Source of the DNA: Pollenia angustigena
Lineage: Eukaryota; Arthropoda; Insecta; Diptera; Polleniidae
Direction of reading: 5' to 3'
Assembly: GCA_930367215.1 (NCBI GenBank)
Contig: OV884056.1
Coordinates: forward strand, 321,252,709-321,316,708
DNA length: 64,000 nt
Shown: piece after piece, positions 1-10,745 of the stretch
Layout of the letters: every line of letters starts with the position of its first letter
Position numbering within the stretch: the stretch's first letter is position 1
Notes under the pieces: generated by a model
The model's input: only the letters and a program-made list of their open reading frames with translations
The model's database searches: none
Told to the model about the DNA's origin: nothing
Program-made: the position numbers and the translations under genes

Positions 1-408
1 TTCTATAATGCTCTGAAAAATATTGAATAAGTACGGTGCGACTTCTTGTCTACACTTAAAAAATATCCTGGGGGACAAGTTATCGTGTCCAGAACTCTTG
101 TTTACGGATAGATTTGAAATAATTTGTAAAATTTCTTCAATCGTTATAACACCAAACAGGAATCTACAATTTTGACGTCTTATGGTTCTAAGACTGTTAA
201 ACGAGTCTCTGGGATGAGATATAATGTTTTCTTTCATAGTTTTAGGAACTTGCAGAAAATATTCATTTAAACGTGTACATTTTATTACATCATCATTTAT
301 TAGTTCACCAAAAGAATTTTTCAAACTAATTTGATATTTTACGCTCCTTCCTAAACTTTGGTTCAAAAATCTCCAACATTTTTTGGGGTCTTGCTGAAAA
401 CTATACTA
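1..408 (-). pseudogene. LINE (non-LTR retrotransposon) ORF2 fragment: EN-RT linker and start of RT
   Basis: Read on the minus strand, about 130 codons are open with no stop, from near 395 to the window edge. The order is a linker with DPKKCWRFLNQSLGRS, then LNEYF, then the first RT block with LSVNKSSGHDNLSPRIF, followed by APYLFNIFQSII. The NKSSG-D-LS pattern is the usual opening of the reverse transcriptase of Jockey/CR1-like LINEs. RT copies the element's RNA at a nicked chromosomal target. The rest of RT lies outside the window. The matching endonuclease lies at 1,925-2,240 on the same strand, so the two parts belong to one element split by a hAT insertion. The exact clade is not resolved. 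A stop (TAG) marks the edge near 400, probably the insertion boundary. Confidence 0.8.
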
Positions 409-429
409 TAGTACAAAAAAATGCCAAAC

Positions 430-1720
430 GAAAAAATTTCAAAAAATAATCTTTTAAATAAGTGTGTTTTTGAGTCTTCAAAATAGAGGGAAAAGTACTT
501 TTTTGCAAAGTTTACAAAAAGGTGTTTCATTTAAAATTTTCAAGTAAATCAGCACCTTCAAAGCCAGAAACACAAAGATTTATGATTTATGAAAACGTTT
601 CGCAAACTTTAATTTCAAGAAAATCAACTTTTGGGAATAAGACTAGCAAATTTAGTTTTGAATTGTATAATGCTCTGGTGTCTGCAGATATACCTCTTTA
701 TTAGCTAATCAACCAAAATTATAGAATTTTTTAAACAAATATAACAATGAAACCATTCCTACGGAAACAACCCTTATAAAAACTTATATCGCCAAGATGA
801 ACACTATACAACTATGTGACATTGTTGAAAGAACTAAGTGACATAATTTGTGGCTGTCTATTGACGAAGCAATGGACACTGAAGGACGTTTCGTTGTCTA
901 CGTAATTGGGATCTTGAATGCAGAAGAAGAACAGAGTAAACACAAATTTTTGTTAAATATTGTAAAGTTGGAAAAGGTGGATCATGCTTCAATAGCTCGA
1001 ACTTTCAAAGATTCAATTTCTCTTTTAGAATCCTTTAATAAAAATAAAATTTTGCTCTGCTTGACCTTTTTTTTAAGATATCTTACTCAAAAATGTAACA
1101 TGTCACATGCTAAACCTATGCCATGCATGAAAGTTTTTGAAGTCACCTTTGCGTTTTAACCATGTATAATAAGATGGGGTACCTGGTTGCAGGCAGTTGA
1201 GTATTATGCCAAAAATTTTGAAGAATTTAAAGATGTGGTAAATAATTTTAACGAAAATAATGCAGTCGCGATAAAAAAGTAAACAATATTTTAAATGTAC
1301 CTAATATAAAGGCTCAATTAGAATTTATACACTCAAACAATGGGTTTCTAGTCGAGACAATAACCGCACTTCAGGGGTTTAAATCATTGAACACCTCGGT
1401 TAAACTCGTTGATGACGCTGTCATTAAAATAAGAAAAGTAGAAGGTCAAATCGGCGAAAAAATAAAAGCCAAAATTTTTGCAGTTTTAAAAAAGAATGCC
1501 GGATTTAAAAAAGTTAAAGAAATTGGCGATATTTTTAATTTAGCTTCCAGTAAAGAATAAATTGTAGACAATGAATATTCTACAAAAGAGTTGACCATTT
1601 TTAAATATCCACCTATTACATCCGTTGATGTCGAACGAACATTTTCAATGCTTAAAACTGTTTTAAGACCAAAAAGAATGAGTTTTACATTTGATAACTT
1701 AAAAAAAATATGTAAATATA
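430..1720 (+). pseudogene. hAT-superfamily transposase, decayed (BED-finger/CGGBP1-like type)
   Basis: Pieces of one transposase occur in order over three frames. They are a degenerate BED-finger-like stretch (LFCKVYKKVFH, near 500-530); FELYNALVSADIPLY (near 655-700); LWLSIDEAMDTEGRFVVYVIG (848-915), the catalytic-core region around the first acidic residue; TRWGTWLQAVEYYAKNF (near 1,170-1,225); and the C-terminal dimerisation block SVDVERTFSMLKTVLRPKRM (near 1,620-1,680). hAT transposases cut and paste DNA with 8-bp target duplications. At least four frame breaks and several stops are visible, so this copy is dead. It sits between the RT-side and EN-side parts of a minus-strand LINE and must have jumped into it. 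Terminal repeats and the target duplication could not be fixed. Confidence 0.85.
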
Positions 1721-1784
1721 TCTTTATCTACTACTACTTTTTAAACTATGTTTTAAGTTTTTAAAACTAAATGAAATGTATTTA

Positions 1785-1915
1785 TGTTTTTTTTTTTTTT
1801 TTTTTGTTAAATATGGTTAAATAAATATATTTTTAATGCATATTTTTACTTTTATTTTTGCATATTTTACGATTTTTAGTGCATGTTTTATGCGCATATT
1901 TTGCGATTTTAAGTG
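1785..1915. repeat. Poly(T) run and GCATATTTT-motif subterminal repeats of the hAT relic
   Basis: A T-run near 1,788-1,806 is followed by several variants of GCATATTTT(A/G)CGATTTT and AGTGCAT between about 1,838 and 1,915. A similar cluster occurs at 44,120-44,240. Short repeated motifs next to the ends are common transposase-binding sites in hAT elements, so this is probably the 3' subterminal region of the relic just upstream. That assignment is inference. Confidence 0.45.
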
Positions 1916-1924
1916 CATGAACTT

Positions 1925-2245
1925 CATCATAAGTTAAAAAGTCAATATTGGAGTCACCTACAATAACACAGGAATTCCTACCATATGCACTTATTAAGTT
2001 TTCTATAATACTGAAAAAATTGTTGACATCAAATTTTTGAGATCCGTAGAACGATATTATTTTAAGTGGTCTTCCATTAATTTTTAAATTATCCAATGAT
2101 AGTACAATTCTTTCACAAAACTGATTACTTTCACATACTTCAAATTATCACGTATATAAACAGAAGTGCCGCCATAACCATCTGATCTGCAACAATGTAC
2201 ACATTTATAACCGGGAATTTGGTAAATTTGAACTTCTTCTATTTA
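1925..2245 (-). pseudogene. LINE apurinic-like endonuclease domain, fragment
   Basis: On the minus strand the region reads QIPGYKCVHCCRSDGYGGTS then VYIRDNLKYVKVISF, followed after a one-base frame break by LKIISFYG and CVIVGDSNIDFLTYDE. The R-S-x-G-Y-G-G-T-x-V-Y-I-R block and the GD-N-ID block are the standard features of LINE endonucleases, which nick the target DNA to prime reverse transcription. The catalytic GDFNID is changed to GDSNID. The coding sequence stops abruptly near 1,920, where GCATATTTT motifs of the hAT relic begin. It resumes as the EN-RT linker at 408, so this is the 5' side of the LINE interrupted by the hAT insertion. Confidence 0.82.
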
Positions 2246-2273
2246 TAAATCAGGTTACGTCACAACATTTACT

Positions 2274-2407
2274 GCCTGTTTTTAGAACGCGAGCGCAAAA
2301 GTGTATCGTTTATTTTACCTTGAAAACAAAACCAATTTTGTTATTTTGTTTTTGTTTTAAATGTTAGTTAAACGAGTTACTTTTCCACTTGCGTTCTAAA
2401 AACAGGC
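2274..2407. mobile_element. Small TIR element (MITE), 134 bp
   Basis: The 20-bp end GCCTGTTTTTAGAACGCGAG is repeated inverted at the right end with one mismatch. The interior is AT-rich without coding capacity. It lies just 5' of the LINE endonuclease fragment. A clear target duplication was not found. Similar starts (CTGCCTGTTTTTCGAAC) occur near 57,600 and 61,325, which suggests a family. Confidence 0.6.
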
Positions 2408-2432
2408 CGTCTGTGGATCAACACACTGGATA

Positions 2433-2757
2433 AATACAATGTATTACGACTTTGTAGAATCAAAACATTATGAAATTCTCTCGTTGTTTAAAAGAAAAAA
2501 AGTCTGTTATAAGTATATTTCATGTTTACACGGATGGTATAAGTAAAATCAAAAATAACAAAAAAAAGCAGATGGTTCCTTCAATATACTATTTTGAAAT
2601 ACACCTCTGGTGTTTATGGTTTAGAAAAAAACATTTACCGACACCTTGTCAGATTTTGTATTCGTATTCTCTATTACTCAATACATTTTGCTTTTACATG
2701 ATAAGATTTTTCTCATTCTACATAATTTTTTGCAATGTCGTAATACATTGTATTACA
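2433..2757. repeat. Inverted-repeat-bounded segment, possible MITE
   Basis: TACAATGTATTACGAC near 2,435 recurs inverted near 2,738-2,755. The interior is AT-rich. No duplication or coding domain was recognised, so this is a weak MITE candidate. Confidence 0.35.
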
Positions 2758-3500
2758 TTACCCACTGAAAATAAGAAAAAATTTTACATGCAATCTTGTA
2801 ATATTAAGCCAGCGATATCATATCAAACTAACAATTTTTGAATTCCCAGCTAAAGGCTATCCTGCGGGAAAATTGTGTCAATTGTTCTTAAAGCACTTTT
2901 ATCGTGACCAGTGAGCACAATATTATAATAAAACGGATCGAATTGTGATAGATGAAAGCAAGACACATCATATAAATGGTGACAATGTGCTTCAAGCGTA
3001 GTTAATTGACACAAAACTAGTCGTGTGGCTGGATTTTTTGCGTAAAGTGGCAGATTCTACCTATTTTTATTACTTGGTATAAAGGAGATCAAAATTAACA
3101 TGGTTCTCTCGGGACAATATTTGCAAGAGTCGTTATATCAACAGAAATTAAATGTGGTCCTTTAGATTGTTTCAGTGATATATTACAAAGTGTTCAAAAG
3201 GTGACAATTATCCCCCTCCTATGACTTCGCCATGTTAAAGTGACAAGAGTCCTTCATATAAAATATAAGACCTCGAACCGGTCCCTACCACTTTAGAACT
3301 GTCACGTGACAAGTTTGGTGTAAGTTGCCTTTACCCTAGAGAATTTACACTATTATACTTTGTATTTAAACATGTCAAAAACTCAAGTAATATGTAAAAG
3401 TGTAACAGCGTGAATGCAATGTGTTAATGTGTTATGAAAATGACAAGTGTTACAAAAAAAAATCCAATCCCATATGACTTACTTCGTTTTTTTTTTAATA
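2758..3500. other. Unannotated AT-rich tract
   Basis: I see no recognisable gene, tandem array or terminal repeat here. Reading frames are short and broken on both strands. Confidence 0.5.
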
Positions 3501-3520
3501 TTCCTAAACAACAATGTATG

Positions 3521-3790
3521 AAAAGATAAACTCACCCTTTATTGTTGGTTATTTTTCTAAGCTTTGATATTGTTCGAAAGTAAGACTTAAACGTTTGTAA
3601 TTGTCATTTGTTTTACAGTTTTATTTGTATAATGCCTTTAGCTTTTACAAATTCTTTGGGAAAAGGTTTCCTGATGACCTGGCATAAGCAACCAGTGAAA
3701 TGCGCATAGAAACTAGCTTTTCCTCAACAATAAATTTCAGTGTATTTATCAAAAGTAAAAATTGGGAATTTATCACGTTATAGCGAAATC
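3521..3790 (+). repeat. Dispersed repeat, copy 1 (second copy at 52,105)
   Basis: The segment contains AAAAGATAAACTCAC, AAGCTTTGATAT, AAGCAACCAGTGAAATGCGC and ACAATAAATTTCAGTGT in the same order and spacing as 52,105-52,375. The two copies are diverged but plainly homologous. No coding capacity was seen, so the family is unidentified. Confidence 0.65.
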
Positions 3791-4316
3791 TTATTAATAT
3801 GTAAAAAAATTTTGTATTCTCAAAAAAAAACTTTGATAATACTTTTCATTTGGTTAGGGTTGTATTTTAAAAAAAAGCATGTTCATGTGTGATGGTGTGA
3901 ATACAAACTGTTATATTTAATGAAATTTTTTGACAATCGCAGCAAAACTCATTAGATTTTTATCTCACAAAGTATTATTGAATACGTAAGTCTTGTGTAA
4001 TCGTGTGCAAACGCAATAAAAGAGTGCACAATTTTATAATTCAATATTAAATTAGTGGAAAATAAAAAAACGTGGACATTTTTGAATTTAAGTTTCCCAA
4101 CAAACACGGAGGTTTGATTTTAAATTGAAAATGATTTGAAATCAAACGTTTTCTCAAACTACAAACGTTTGATAATGATTTGAAAATCATAGCATTCTTA
4201 ACAAAAAGGGGAAATTATTTCCAAATTATTCTCAACTTGCTTTCAAACGTAATTCTTAAATGTTTTTCAAATCTGGATTATAATACAATGTGGCACAAAA
4301 TTAAATTTTTTATTTT

Positions 4317-5147
4317 TATACCCTTCACCTCAGGTGGAAAAGGGTATATATAAGTTTGTCATTCCGTTTGTAATTTCTACAATATTGATCTAAGACCCTA
4401 TAAAGTATATATATTCTGGGTCCTTATGAGGAGAAAACTTGATTTAACCATATCCGTCCGTCTGTCCGTCTGTCCGTCTTACGTTTGATATGTGTTTTCC
4501 GGAGACTCCAGACATGATAGCTGCTAGGTTGTTTTACATTTATGTCACATATAGTCCATCATTTTGTGCTATTTAAATTCAGCAAGATCGGTCCACAAAT
4601 TGCTGAGATATGACCAAAAAACCACGACTGCCTCTAATTTTTTCCAAAAATCCCTTGTTGTTGTTGTATTTTTATTGCTTTTTTCTGTATATCTGGAGAA
4701 CGGCAAGAGCCAAAGTTTCCAGATTAGGTGCAAACATTCAGGTTATAAATACACAGCAACCCACAAAATGTGGGTGGGGTTGGAGAAGTGGGCGTGGTAC
4801 CTCCCATACAAAAAATTTCAAAAATTTTATAATAACCTGAATTTTTTGACTGTGATATGACCTATGGTTACGCTTTATATATTAAAAGATCGGAAATTTT
4901 TTGTAGAAATTATTTTCTGAAAAACTCGAGAAAATCGGTTCAGATGCGAAAAAGTTATGACCAAAATATTAATTTTTTTTTGAAAAATACCCATTTTCGG
5001 GAGCCATAGATCTCCCCGAGTCCAAGTTTTATAACCCAACTAACTGGCAAATTTCTTCTTAAACACGTCGGTATATAAATCTGTCAAATCGGTTAAAAAA
5101 TGGCTGAGTTATAATCAAAATACTGAAATCCCAAAAATTACTCTTTT
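4317..5147 (+). mobile_element. Type C TATACCC repeat, 5' portion
   Basis: It starts TATACCCTTCACCTCAGG, then AAGGGTATATATAAG, TTTGTCATTCCGTTTGTAA and CCTATAAAGTATATATATTC, with CCGTCTGTCCGTCTGTCCGT at 4,450-4,480. This order is shared with types A and B. The interior does not contain the 153-bp monomers of type A. A second start of the same family at 5,148 follows directly, so this copy lacks its 3' end. Open frames such as 4,564-4,860 are unsupported. Confidence 0.7.
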
Positions 5148-5540
5148 TATACCCTTCACCTCAGGTGGAAAAGGGTATATATAAGTTTGTCATTCCGTTT
5201 GTAATTTCTACAAAACTTGAATTAACCATGTGATGTTCCTTCATGGTTCAGTTGTCTAGGGGGTTTGTTAGAAACTGAGAGTTCCCGGTTCGATTCTTGG
5301 TTTTTTAAAAAGAAATTTTTTTTTTAATATTTTTATTTTTTTTATGTTCTAAAAAAGATTTAAAAAAAATATTTACCAGTTTTCGCTTTTTAAATTTTAT
5401 TTAAAATGAAGTTTGAGGTATTGCAAATATGTATGTATATGTAAAAATTATTTAGTTTTTGTCTAGTTGCTCTGTATTCTGCTCGCACAATGGTGAAGGG
5501 TATATAAGATTCGGCACAGCCAAATATAGCACTCTTACTT
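5148..5540 (+). mobile_element. Type C TATACCC repeat, short complete copy
   Basis: The 5' end is identical to the copy at 4,317 for about 65 bases. The 3' end reads GGTGAAGGGTATATAAGATT, then CGGCACAGCC and TAGCACTCTTACTTA, parallel to the type A 3' end. A tRNA-like segment (5,230-5,300) and an A/T tract interrupt the middle. The element appears to have been rebuilt around, or invaded by, a SINE-like piece. Confidence 0.7.
5232..5300 (+). repeat. tRNA-derived SINE-like head with pol III A and B boxes
   Basis: ATGGTTCAGTTG (5,242) resembles an A box. CCCGGTTCGATTCTTGG (5,284-5,300) carries a good B box, GGTTCGATTC, about 35 bases further on, with a partly paired T arm. An A/T-rich tail of about 90 bases follows. 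Acceptor and anticodon stems are poor, so this is a SINE head or tRNA pseudogene rather than a working tRNA gene. Confidence 0.55.
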
Positions 5541-5779
5541 ATTTTACTTTAAATCCATCATTTATTTAAATAAACTGTGAGATAAACATTCGGCACCATA
5601 GCTAAAAGATGAAATAATGTTCTTTCCGTCCTCTAATTCTTGGAAAGACGAAATACTTGGTTAACTTTTATTTTCAGGATTGTAACACCGCGATCATACA
5701 ACAAACTTATAATTTCTTCAATTTTTTTTTTTTTTTTAATTCGTCTTCATAATCATTGTAGTTACTCAGAAATATTTTG

Positions 5780-8228
5780 TATACTCTCCACCACAATTAG
5801 TTGTAAAGAGGGTATACTAAGTTTGTCATTCCGTTTGAAAATTTTTTATTATTCATCTCAGACCCCATTATGGGCACTTGGTCTTGGTCTGTTGAAAACA
5901 CTCTCACTTTCGAAAAACTCAAAAGAAATAAAAAACTTGGTGTCAAATTGCTTGTAGTTATTCTAGGCAGTTTGGGATTAAAATCCATCCATTTTTTAAA
6001 AAATTATAAAAAAAATTTATAATTTTGTTACAAAAACTAACATAAATTGTGAAAAAATGCACGGAATGATATAAGATTTTGCAAAAATTTGTCTTATCTG
6101 ATTGGAAATCACGCTGTAAAATTTCGAAGATCCGTCCATAATTTACATTAGACCCCATATAAGCCCTACTCCCGGAAAACAGTTAAAAACGCCTTAAACC
6201 GTAAAAAATAATGCTATCATAACAAAATTTTATACATCACAGTTTTATAGGCCTTGAAATAAGACTGTAATGTTTCGTGAAGATCGGTCCATAATTTACC
6301 ATAGGCCCAATATAAACCCTACTCCCGGAAAACAGTTTAGTACGCCTAAAACCGAAAAAACTATGCTTTCATAACAAACTTTGGTACGTTACAGTATTAT
6401 AGGACTAGAAATAAGACTGTAAAGTTTCGTGAAGATCGGTCCATAACACTGGTTTACAGCCCAAAAATACCAAGAACGCAACATGCCTAGATAAGTTAAT
6501 TGGGACCTCCTGAACACGAAAAACGCTGTAATTTTTTTTCCTAAGTACCGTTTTTTATACAACGGTACTTTTGTGTTTTTCGGTGTATGGTCGCACTTAA
6601 ACCCTTGTGGAGCCCAACCGAAAAGTCCGTTTACAACAAGTGGCACATCGTTGGAAAGATAATCGAATGTCTTTTCCGTCGATATGCTGAAACAGATATC
6701 TGAATAGAAATGGCTGAGTTATGGCACATCAAAGTTCAAAATTTGCCTATTTTTTACGTTTTTTTCAAAATTTTTAATTTTTATTTCGTTTTTTTCTACG
6801 TTATATTAAATATCTGGAATGTTTTTTTTTTTAACCAAATAGTATATTTAATTACCAACATTTAAGCGTAAATAAAAAAATCGGATGAAAAATAAAGTTT
6901 TTATTAAGTATTTTGTGGAACGACAATATTTTCATCTCATATAACATTTCGTTTTTTTTTAAATACGTAAAAACTGATGGATTAAAAAAACACGGAATTT
7001 TATTTTAAATTATAATTTACTATAGGCCCCATATAACCCCTACTCTCGTAAAACAGCTTAGTACTCCTAAAACCATAAAAAATAATGCTATCATAACAAA
7101 ATTTGGTACAAGAAATACCACTGCGAAATTTCGTGAGGAGCGGTTCATAATTTACCCTATGCCCCATATAAACCCTTCTCGTGGAAAACAGTTTTGTATG
7201 TCTAAAACCGTAATTAACAATGCTATCATAATAGAAATCGGTGCATCAGAGGTGCTTAGGACTAGCAATGACACTGTGCTACTCCCAATGATCGGTCCAT
7301 AATTTACCCTAGTCCCCATATAAACCCTGCTCCCGGAAAACAGTTTAGTACACCTTAAACCGTAAAAAACATTGCTATTATAACAACATTTGATACATCA
7401 CAGTTTTATAGCACTATAAATAAGACTGTAAAGTTTCGTGAAGATCTGATAATAATTTACCCTTGGCCCCATACAAACCCTACTCCCGAAAAGCAGTTTA
7501 GTACGCCTACAACTATAATTAATTATGCTATCATAACAAATTTTGACTCGTCATAGTTTTATAGGACTAGAATTGACATATAACCCCTACTCCCGGAAAA
7601 CAGTTAAGTACGCCTAAAACCGTAATTACATGGCTATAGAAATTGGTGCGTCACAGTTTTATAGGACAAGCAATGACACTGTGAAATTTCGTGAAGATCG
7701 GTCCATAATCTACCTTTGGCCCCATATAAACCCTACTCCATGAAAACAATTTAGTATGCCTTAAACCGTACAAGATAATGCTATCAGATTAAAATTTAAT
7801 ACTTCACAGTTTTATATAACTAGAATTCACTCTAATAAATTACGTGATGATTGGTCCATAGTTTACTATAGGCCTCATATAAAGCCCACTCTCGTAAAAT
7901 AATTAAATACGCCTAAAACCGTAGCAGATATAGATATTGCGGTAAACTTTCTTCCAACTTAACTTTATATGGCCAGGAAAAATGTAATGCGATTTTGTGA
8001 TATACGGTCCTTAATAAACCTTGGTTCCATTTTAAGCAGCCTTCTGAAATTCACTGCTGTATTTAAATTTTTTGTTTTTTAATAACAGAAATAACTCTGC
8101 AGAATTTTGGGATGATTGGTTCATAGCTTACCATGGCTCCAAGATAAATTCCCCTCCTGAAAATCATTTAAGTTTGGCTTAAACTATTATAAATCATGAT
8201 ATTTTACTCAAGCTATTTAAAATTGCTA
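5780..8228 (+). mobile_element. Type A repeat copy A1, long, with many 153-bp monomers
   Basis: The 5' end is TATACTCTCCACCACAATTAG followed by the shared leader (GTTTGTCATTCCGT). From about 5,990 come tandem monomers containing CGGTCCATAATTTACC, AGGCCCCATATAAACCC, CTCCCGGAAAACAGTTTAGT and ACGCCTAAAACCGTAA. Anchor positions 6,141 and 6,294 are exactly 153 bases apart. I count about nine monomers, some truncated, up to about 7,950. A unique 3' zone follows, shared with 12.1 kb and 51.2 kb. The terminal hairpin is missing. Reading frames on both strands here only reflect the 153 = 3 x 51 periodicity. A 564-bp insertion interrupts the array at 6,447. Confidence 0.8.
6447..7010. mobile_element. 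Unidentified insertion inside type A copy A1
   Basis: The monomer sequence stops after GGTCCATAA, and foreign DNA begins CACTGGTTTACAGCCC. Monomer sequence resumes at ATAATTTACTATAGG (7,011). ATAA appears on both sides and suggests a 4-bp target duplication. The insert has no type A monomers and no recognised protein. A short internal inverted pair, AAGTACCGTTTTTTATAC / ACGGTACTT, lies near 6,542-6,570. Confidence 0.6.
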
Positions 8229-8465
8229 AATTTACTACGCTGTGGTTGAAAAATCCAACAAAAAGCTGTAGTAAAAACGTTTGTTAAATAACCCCGAATA
8301 AAACAGTTGATGAAACTATATCTGTCTTTTTCCCTCACTTAGCAACTTCATTAATTTACAATATGTACTAACGAAAAAAACACTCACGCTTTGTAGTATA
8401 AAATCGTATTAAGTAAAGCAGAGTTGTACACTTAATACAAAGGGTGAAAACCGCTATTAAAACAA

Positions 8466-9271
8466 ATTAGAGTGCTATATTCGGCTGTGCCGAATCTTTG
8501 ATACCCTCCACCGACAGTTCGAATGTTTAAGGAGTAATATCTGTATGATGTTATTATTATCTTAAACTGTGACGATTTGTTATTAATTATGGTTTTAGGC
8601 GACTAGACTGTTTTCCGGTAGTAGGGTTTATATGGGGCCTAGGGTAAATTATGCACAGATCATCACGAAATTTCACAGCGTAATTTCTAGTCCTTTAAAA
8701 CTGTGACGAGCCAAAATTTGTTATGATTGCATTATATTTTACGGTTTTAGGCGTACTTAACTGTTTTTCGGTAGTAGGGTTTATATGGGGCCTAAAGTAA
8801 ATTATGGACCGATCGTCACCAAATTTCACAGTGTTATTTCTAGTCCTAAAAAACTGTGACGTACCAAATTTTGTTACGCTAGCGTTATTATTTACGGTTT
8901 TAGGCGAACTAAACTGTTTTCCGGGAGTAGTGTCTATATGGGGCTTAGGGTAAATTATGGACGGATCTTCACGAAATTTAACAGCGTGATTTCCAGTCAA
9001 ATAAAACTAATTTTTGCAAATTCTTATCTCATTTCGTGCCTTTTTCCAGCATTTATGTTATTTTTTGTAACAAAATTATCAATTTTTTTAGGTGGTGGTT
9101 CCACATTTTGATTCATAGCTCTGGTCCTACTGAACCGATTTTGCTGGATTTCAATTCCAAACTGCTAAGGATAACTACAAGCAATTTGGTACCAAGTTTG
9201 TTCATTTCTTTTGAGTTGTTCGAAAGTGAGCGTGTTTTCAACAGACGGACAGACGGACAGACGGACAGACG

Positions 9272-9308
<37 letters not shown>

Positions 9309-9430
9309 GGCTAAATCGACTTAGAATTATATATACTTTATGGGGTCTGAGATGAATAATAAAAAAGTTTCACACGGAATGACAAACTTAATATACCCTC
9401 TTCACAACTAATTGTGGTGGAGGGTATAAA
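8466..9430 (-). mobile_element. Type A repeat copy A2, complete and short
   Basis: On the minus strand it runs from TATACCCTCCACCACAATTA (9,430) through the leader, with (GACA/GACG) repeats at 9,241-9,306, and about three 153-bp monomers to the hairpin ATTCGGCACAGCCGAAT and TAGCACTCTAAT (8,466). A 101-codon frame at 8,695-9,000 is two in-frame monomers and is not evidence of a gene. Confidence 0.85.
9241..9306. repeat. Tetranucleotide microsatellite (GACG/GACA)n
   Basis: About sixteen 4-bp units alternate GACG and GACA. The same element position is CCGTCTGT-rich in other copies, so this is an internal microsatellite of the type A family. Confidence 0.9.
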
Positions 9431-9572
9431 AATAAATACTCCTAATATGATTTTTATTGGTTGGGTAGTGTAAGGGTTATTCTTTAGTAGAATTTGTTGT
9501 CCAAATGATAACTGAATGTTGTCAATATACCAACGGTGTGTTGTGAAAAATGAAAACAACATGTTATCGAAA

Positions 9573-9874
9573 CGCACGAGTGGTACAATATGCCACCAAC
9601 ACTCCACAAAATTCTGATTCATGGAAAATATATAATTGAAAATTGTATTTTTTCTGTAGGCTTACTATCCGAAGAGGCTCAGGAAAGTCGTAACAAAGAC
9701 TATAAAAAATATCGCCTTAGACACTCCAGAAAATGCAGTCGAATTGCCACGATCGAAGATATTATGCACCGAATGATGGTAACATCAGATCCCATGATCT
9801 CACACTTGACTCCTTCATTTAGCCAGAAAAAGCATAGTGATATAAGCGACGAAGTTAAGGCTCTTTTAGAATAA
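9573..9874 (+). pseudogene. C-terminal fragment of an uncharacterised transposon-associated protein
   Basis: An open frame begins upstream of the ATG with EWYN and then reads MPPTLHKILIHGKYIIENCI, LLSEEAQESRNKDYKKYRLR and HSRKCSRIATIEDIMHRMM, then TSDPMISHL, ending at 9,874 (94 codons from ATG at 9,590). From memory, this MPPTxHKxLIHG...LSEEAQExRNKDxxxYR signature recurs as a short fragment across arthropod and cnidarian genomes next to transposon sequence; no biochemical role is known to me. The segment upstream (9,440-9,570) has stops, so only the C-terminal part survives. The frame itself is intact, unusual for this neighbourhood. It is followed by two tandem repeats. A host gene exon is possible but less likely. 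Confidence 0.5.
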
Positions 9875-9877
9875 TAA

Positions 9878-10232
9878 ATTAAAAAGTAGATTTAAAATAA
9901 ATAATAAATTAAAAATTAAAAAATTCATTTAAATTTTTTGTTAGTTAGGGCTTTTTACATTGTAGGTAACGATATATATTTTTCTAGCTTTCTTTATTTT
10001 GAATGCTTTTGTGTATAACTATATAAATACAAACTAAGTTTGTGATGAAATTAAAAATAGATTTAAAATAAATAATGAATTAAAAATTAAAAAAAAATCT
10101 TTTAAATTTTTTTGTTTGTTAGGGCTTTTTACATTGTAGGTAACGGTATACATTTCTCTAACTTTCTTTATTTTGATTACTTTTGTGTATTACTATATAA
10201 ATAAAACTAAATTTGTGATGAAATCATTATAT
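9878..10232 (+). repeat. Two tandem copies of an approximately 180-bp unit
   Basis: AATTAAAAAGTAGATTTAAA ... GGGCTTTTTACATTGTAGGT ... ACTATATAAATA ... TTTGTGATGAAAT appears at 9,880-10,053 and again at 10,054-10,230 with small differences. It directly follows the MPPTLHKILIHG frame. It may be a duplicated 3' flank or subterminal zone of that element. Confidence 0.75.
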
Positions 10233-10682
10233 TTTTTGACAAATATATTTTTTTCCTCACCTCCATACAAAAATCCCCAGTGTGCGGTGGTGTAGGTTAT
10301 AAAAATCTCAAAATGTTTTAAATATATTTTCATTTTGTACACATATCACACTTGTTCTACAATAGCGTATTAACTCGATATTTAAATTTTTTATAATTTG
10401 TTTCAGTTTATCAATAGAATGAATTGGGAATTTCGCACCTTTAAACGAAACCTTGTTAATGAGTTTTTGACTCCTAAGATAAACTTTGGGAATTCTCTTT
10501 AATTTGTGGTAAAATAAAAACCATTTTTACACAACCTTATTTTGTAAAACACTTTACCTTACTTTGGCCTACATATACAGTCATTCGTTAATTATCAGTA
10601 AACTTAAATGATAACTATGGCTTAACTAACATTTCATAATTATATTTATATTGGTCAGCTAAAAATTGTACTTAAAGAAACA
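10233..10682. other. Unannotated AT-rich tract
   Basis: No gene or terminal repeat was recognised. A short stretch near 10,410-10,460 resembles part of the repeat at 3,740-3,800. Confidence 0.4.
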
Positions 10683-10745
10683 AGTTAGGGTGCTATATTC
10701 GGCTGTGCCGAATCTTTGATACCCTCCACCGACAAACAGTAGGGT
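10683..10745 (-). mobile_element. Type A 3'-terminal fragment
   Basis: The sequence TAGGGTGCTATATTCGGCTG through GTGCCGAATCTTTGATACCC and CCACCGACA is the type A 3' end on the minus strand, with the hairpin ATTCGGC-TGT-GCCGAAT. Nothing of the body remains beyond about 10,740. It looks like an end-only remnant. Confidence 0.8.
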
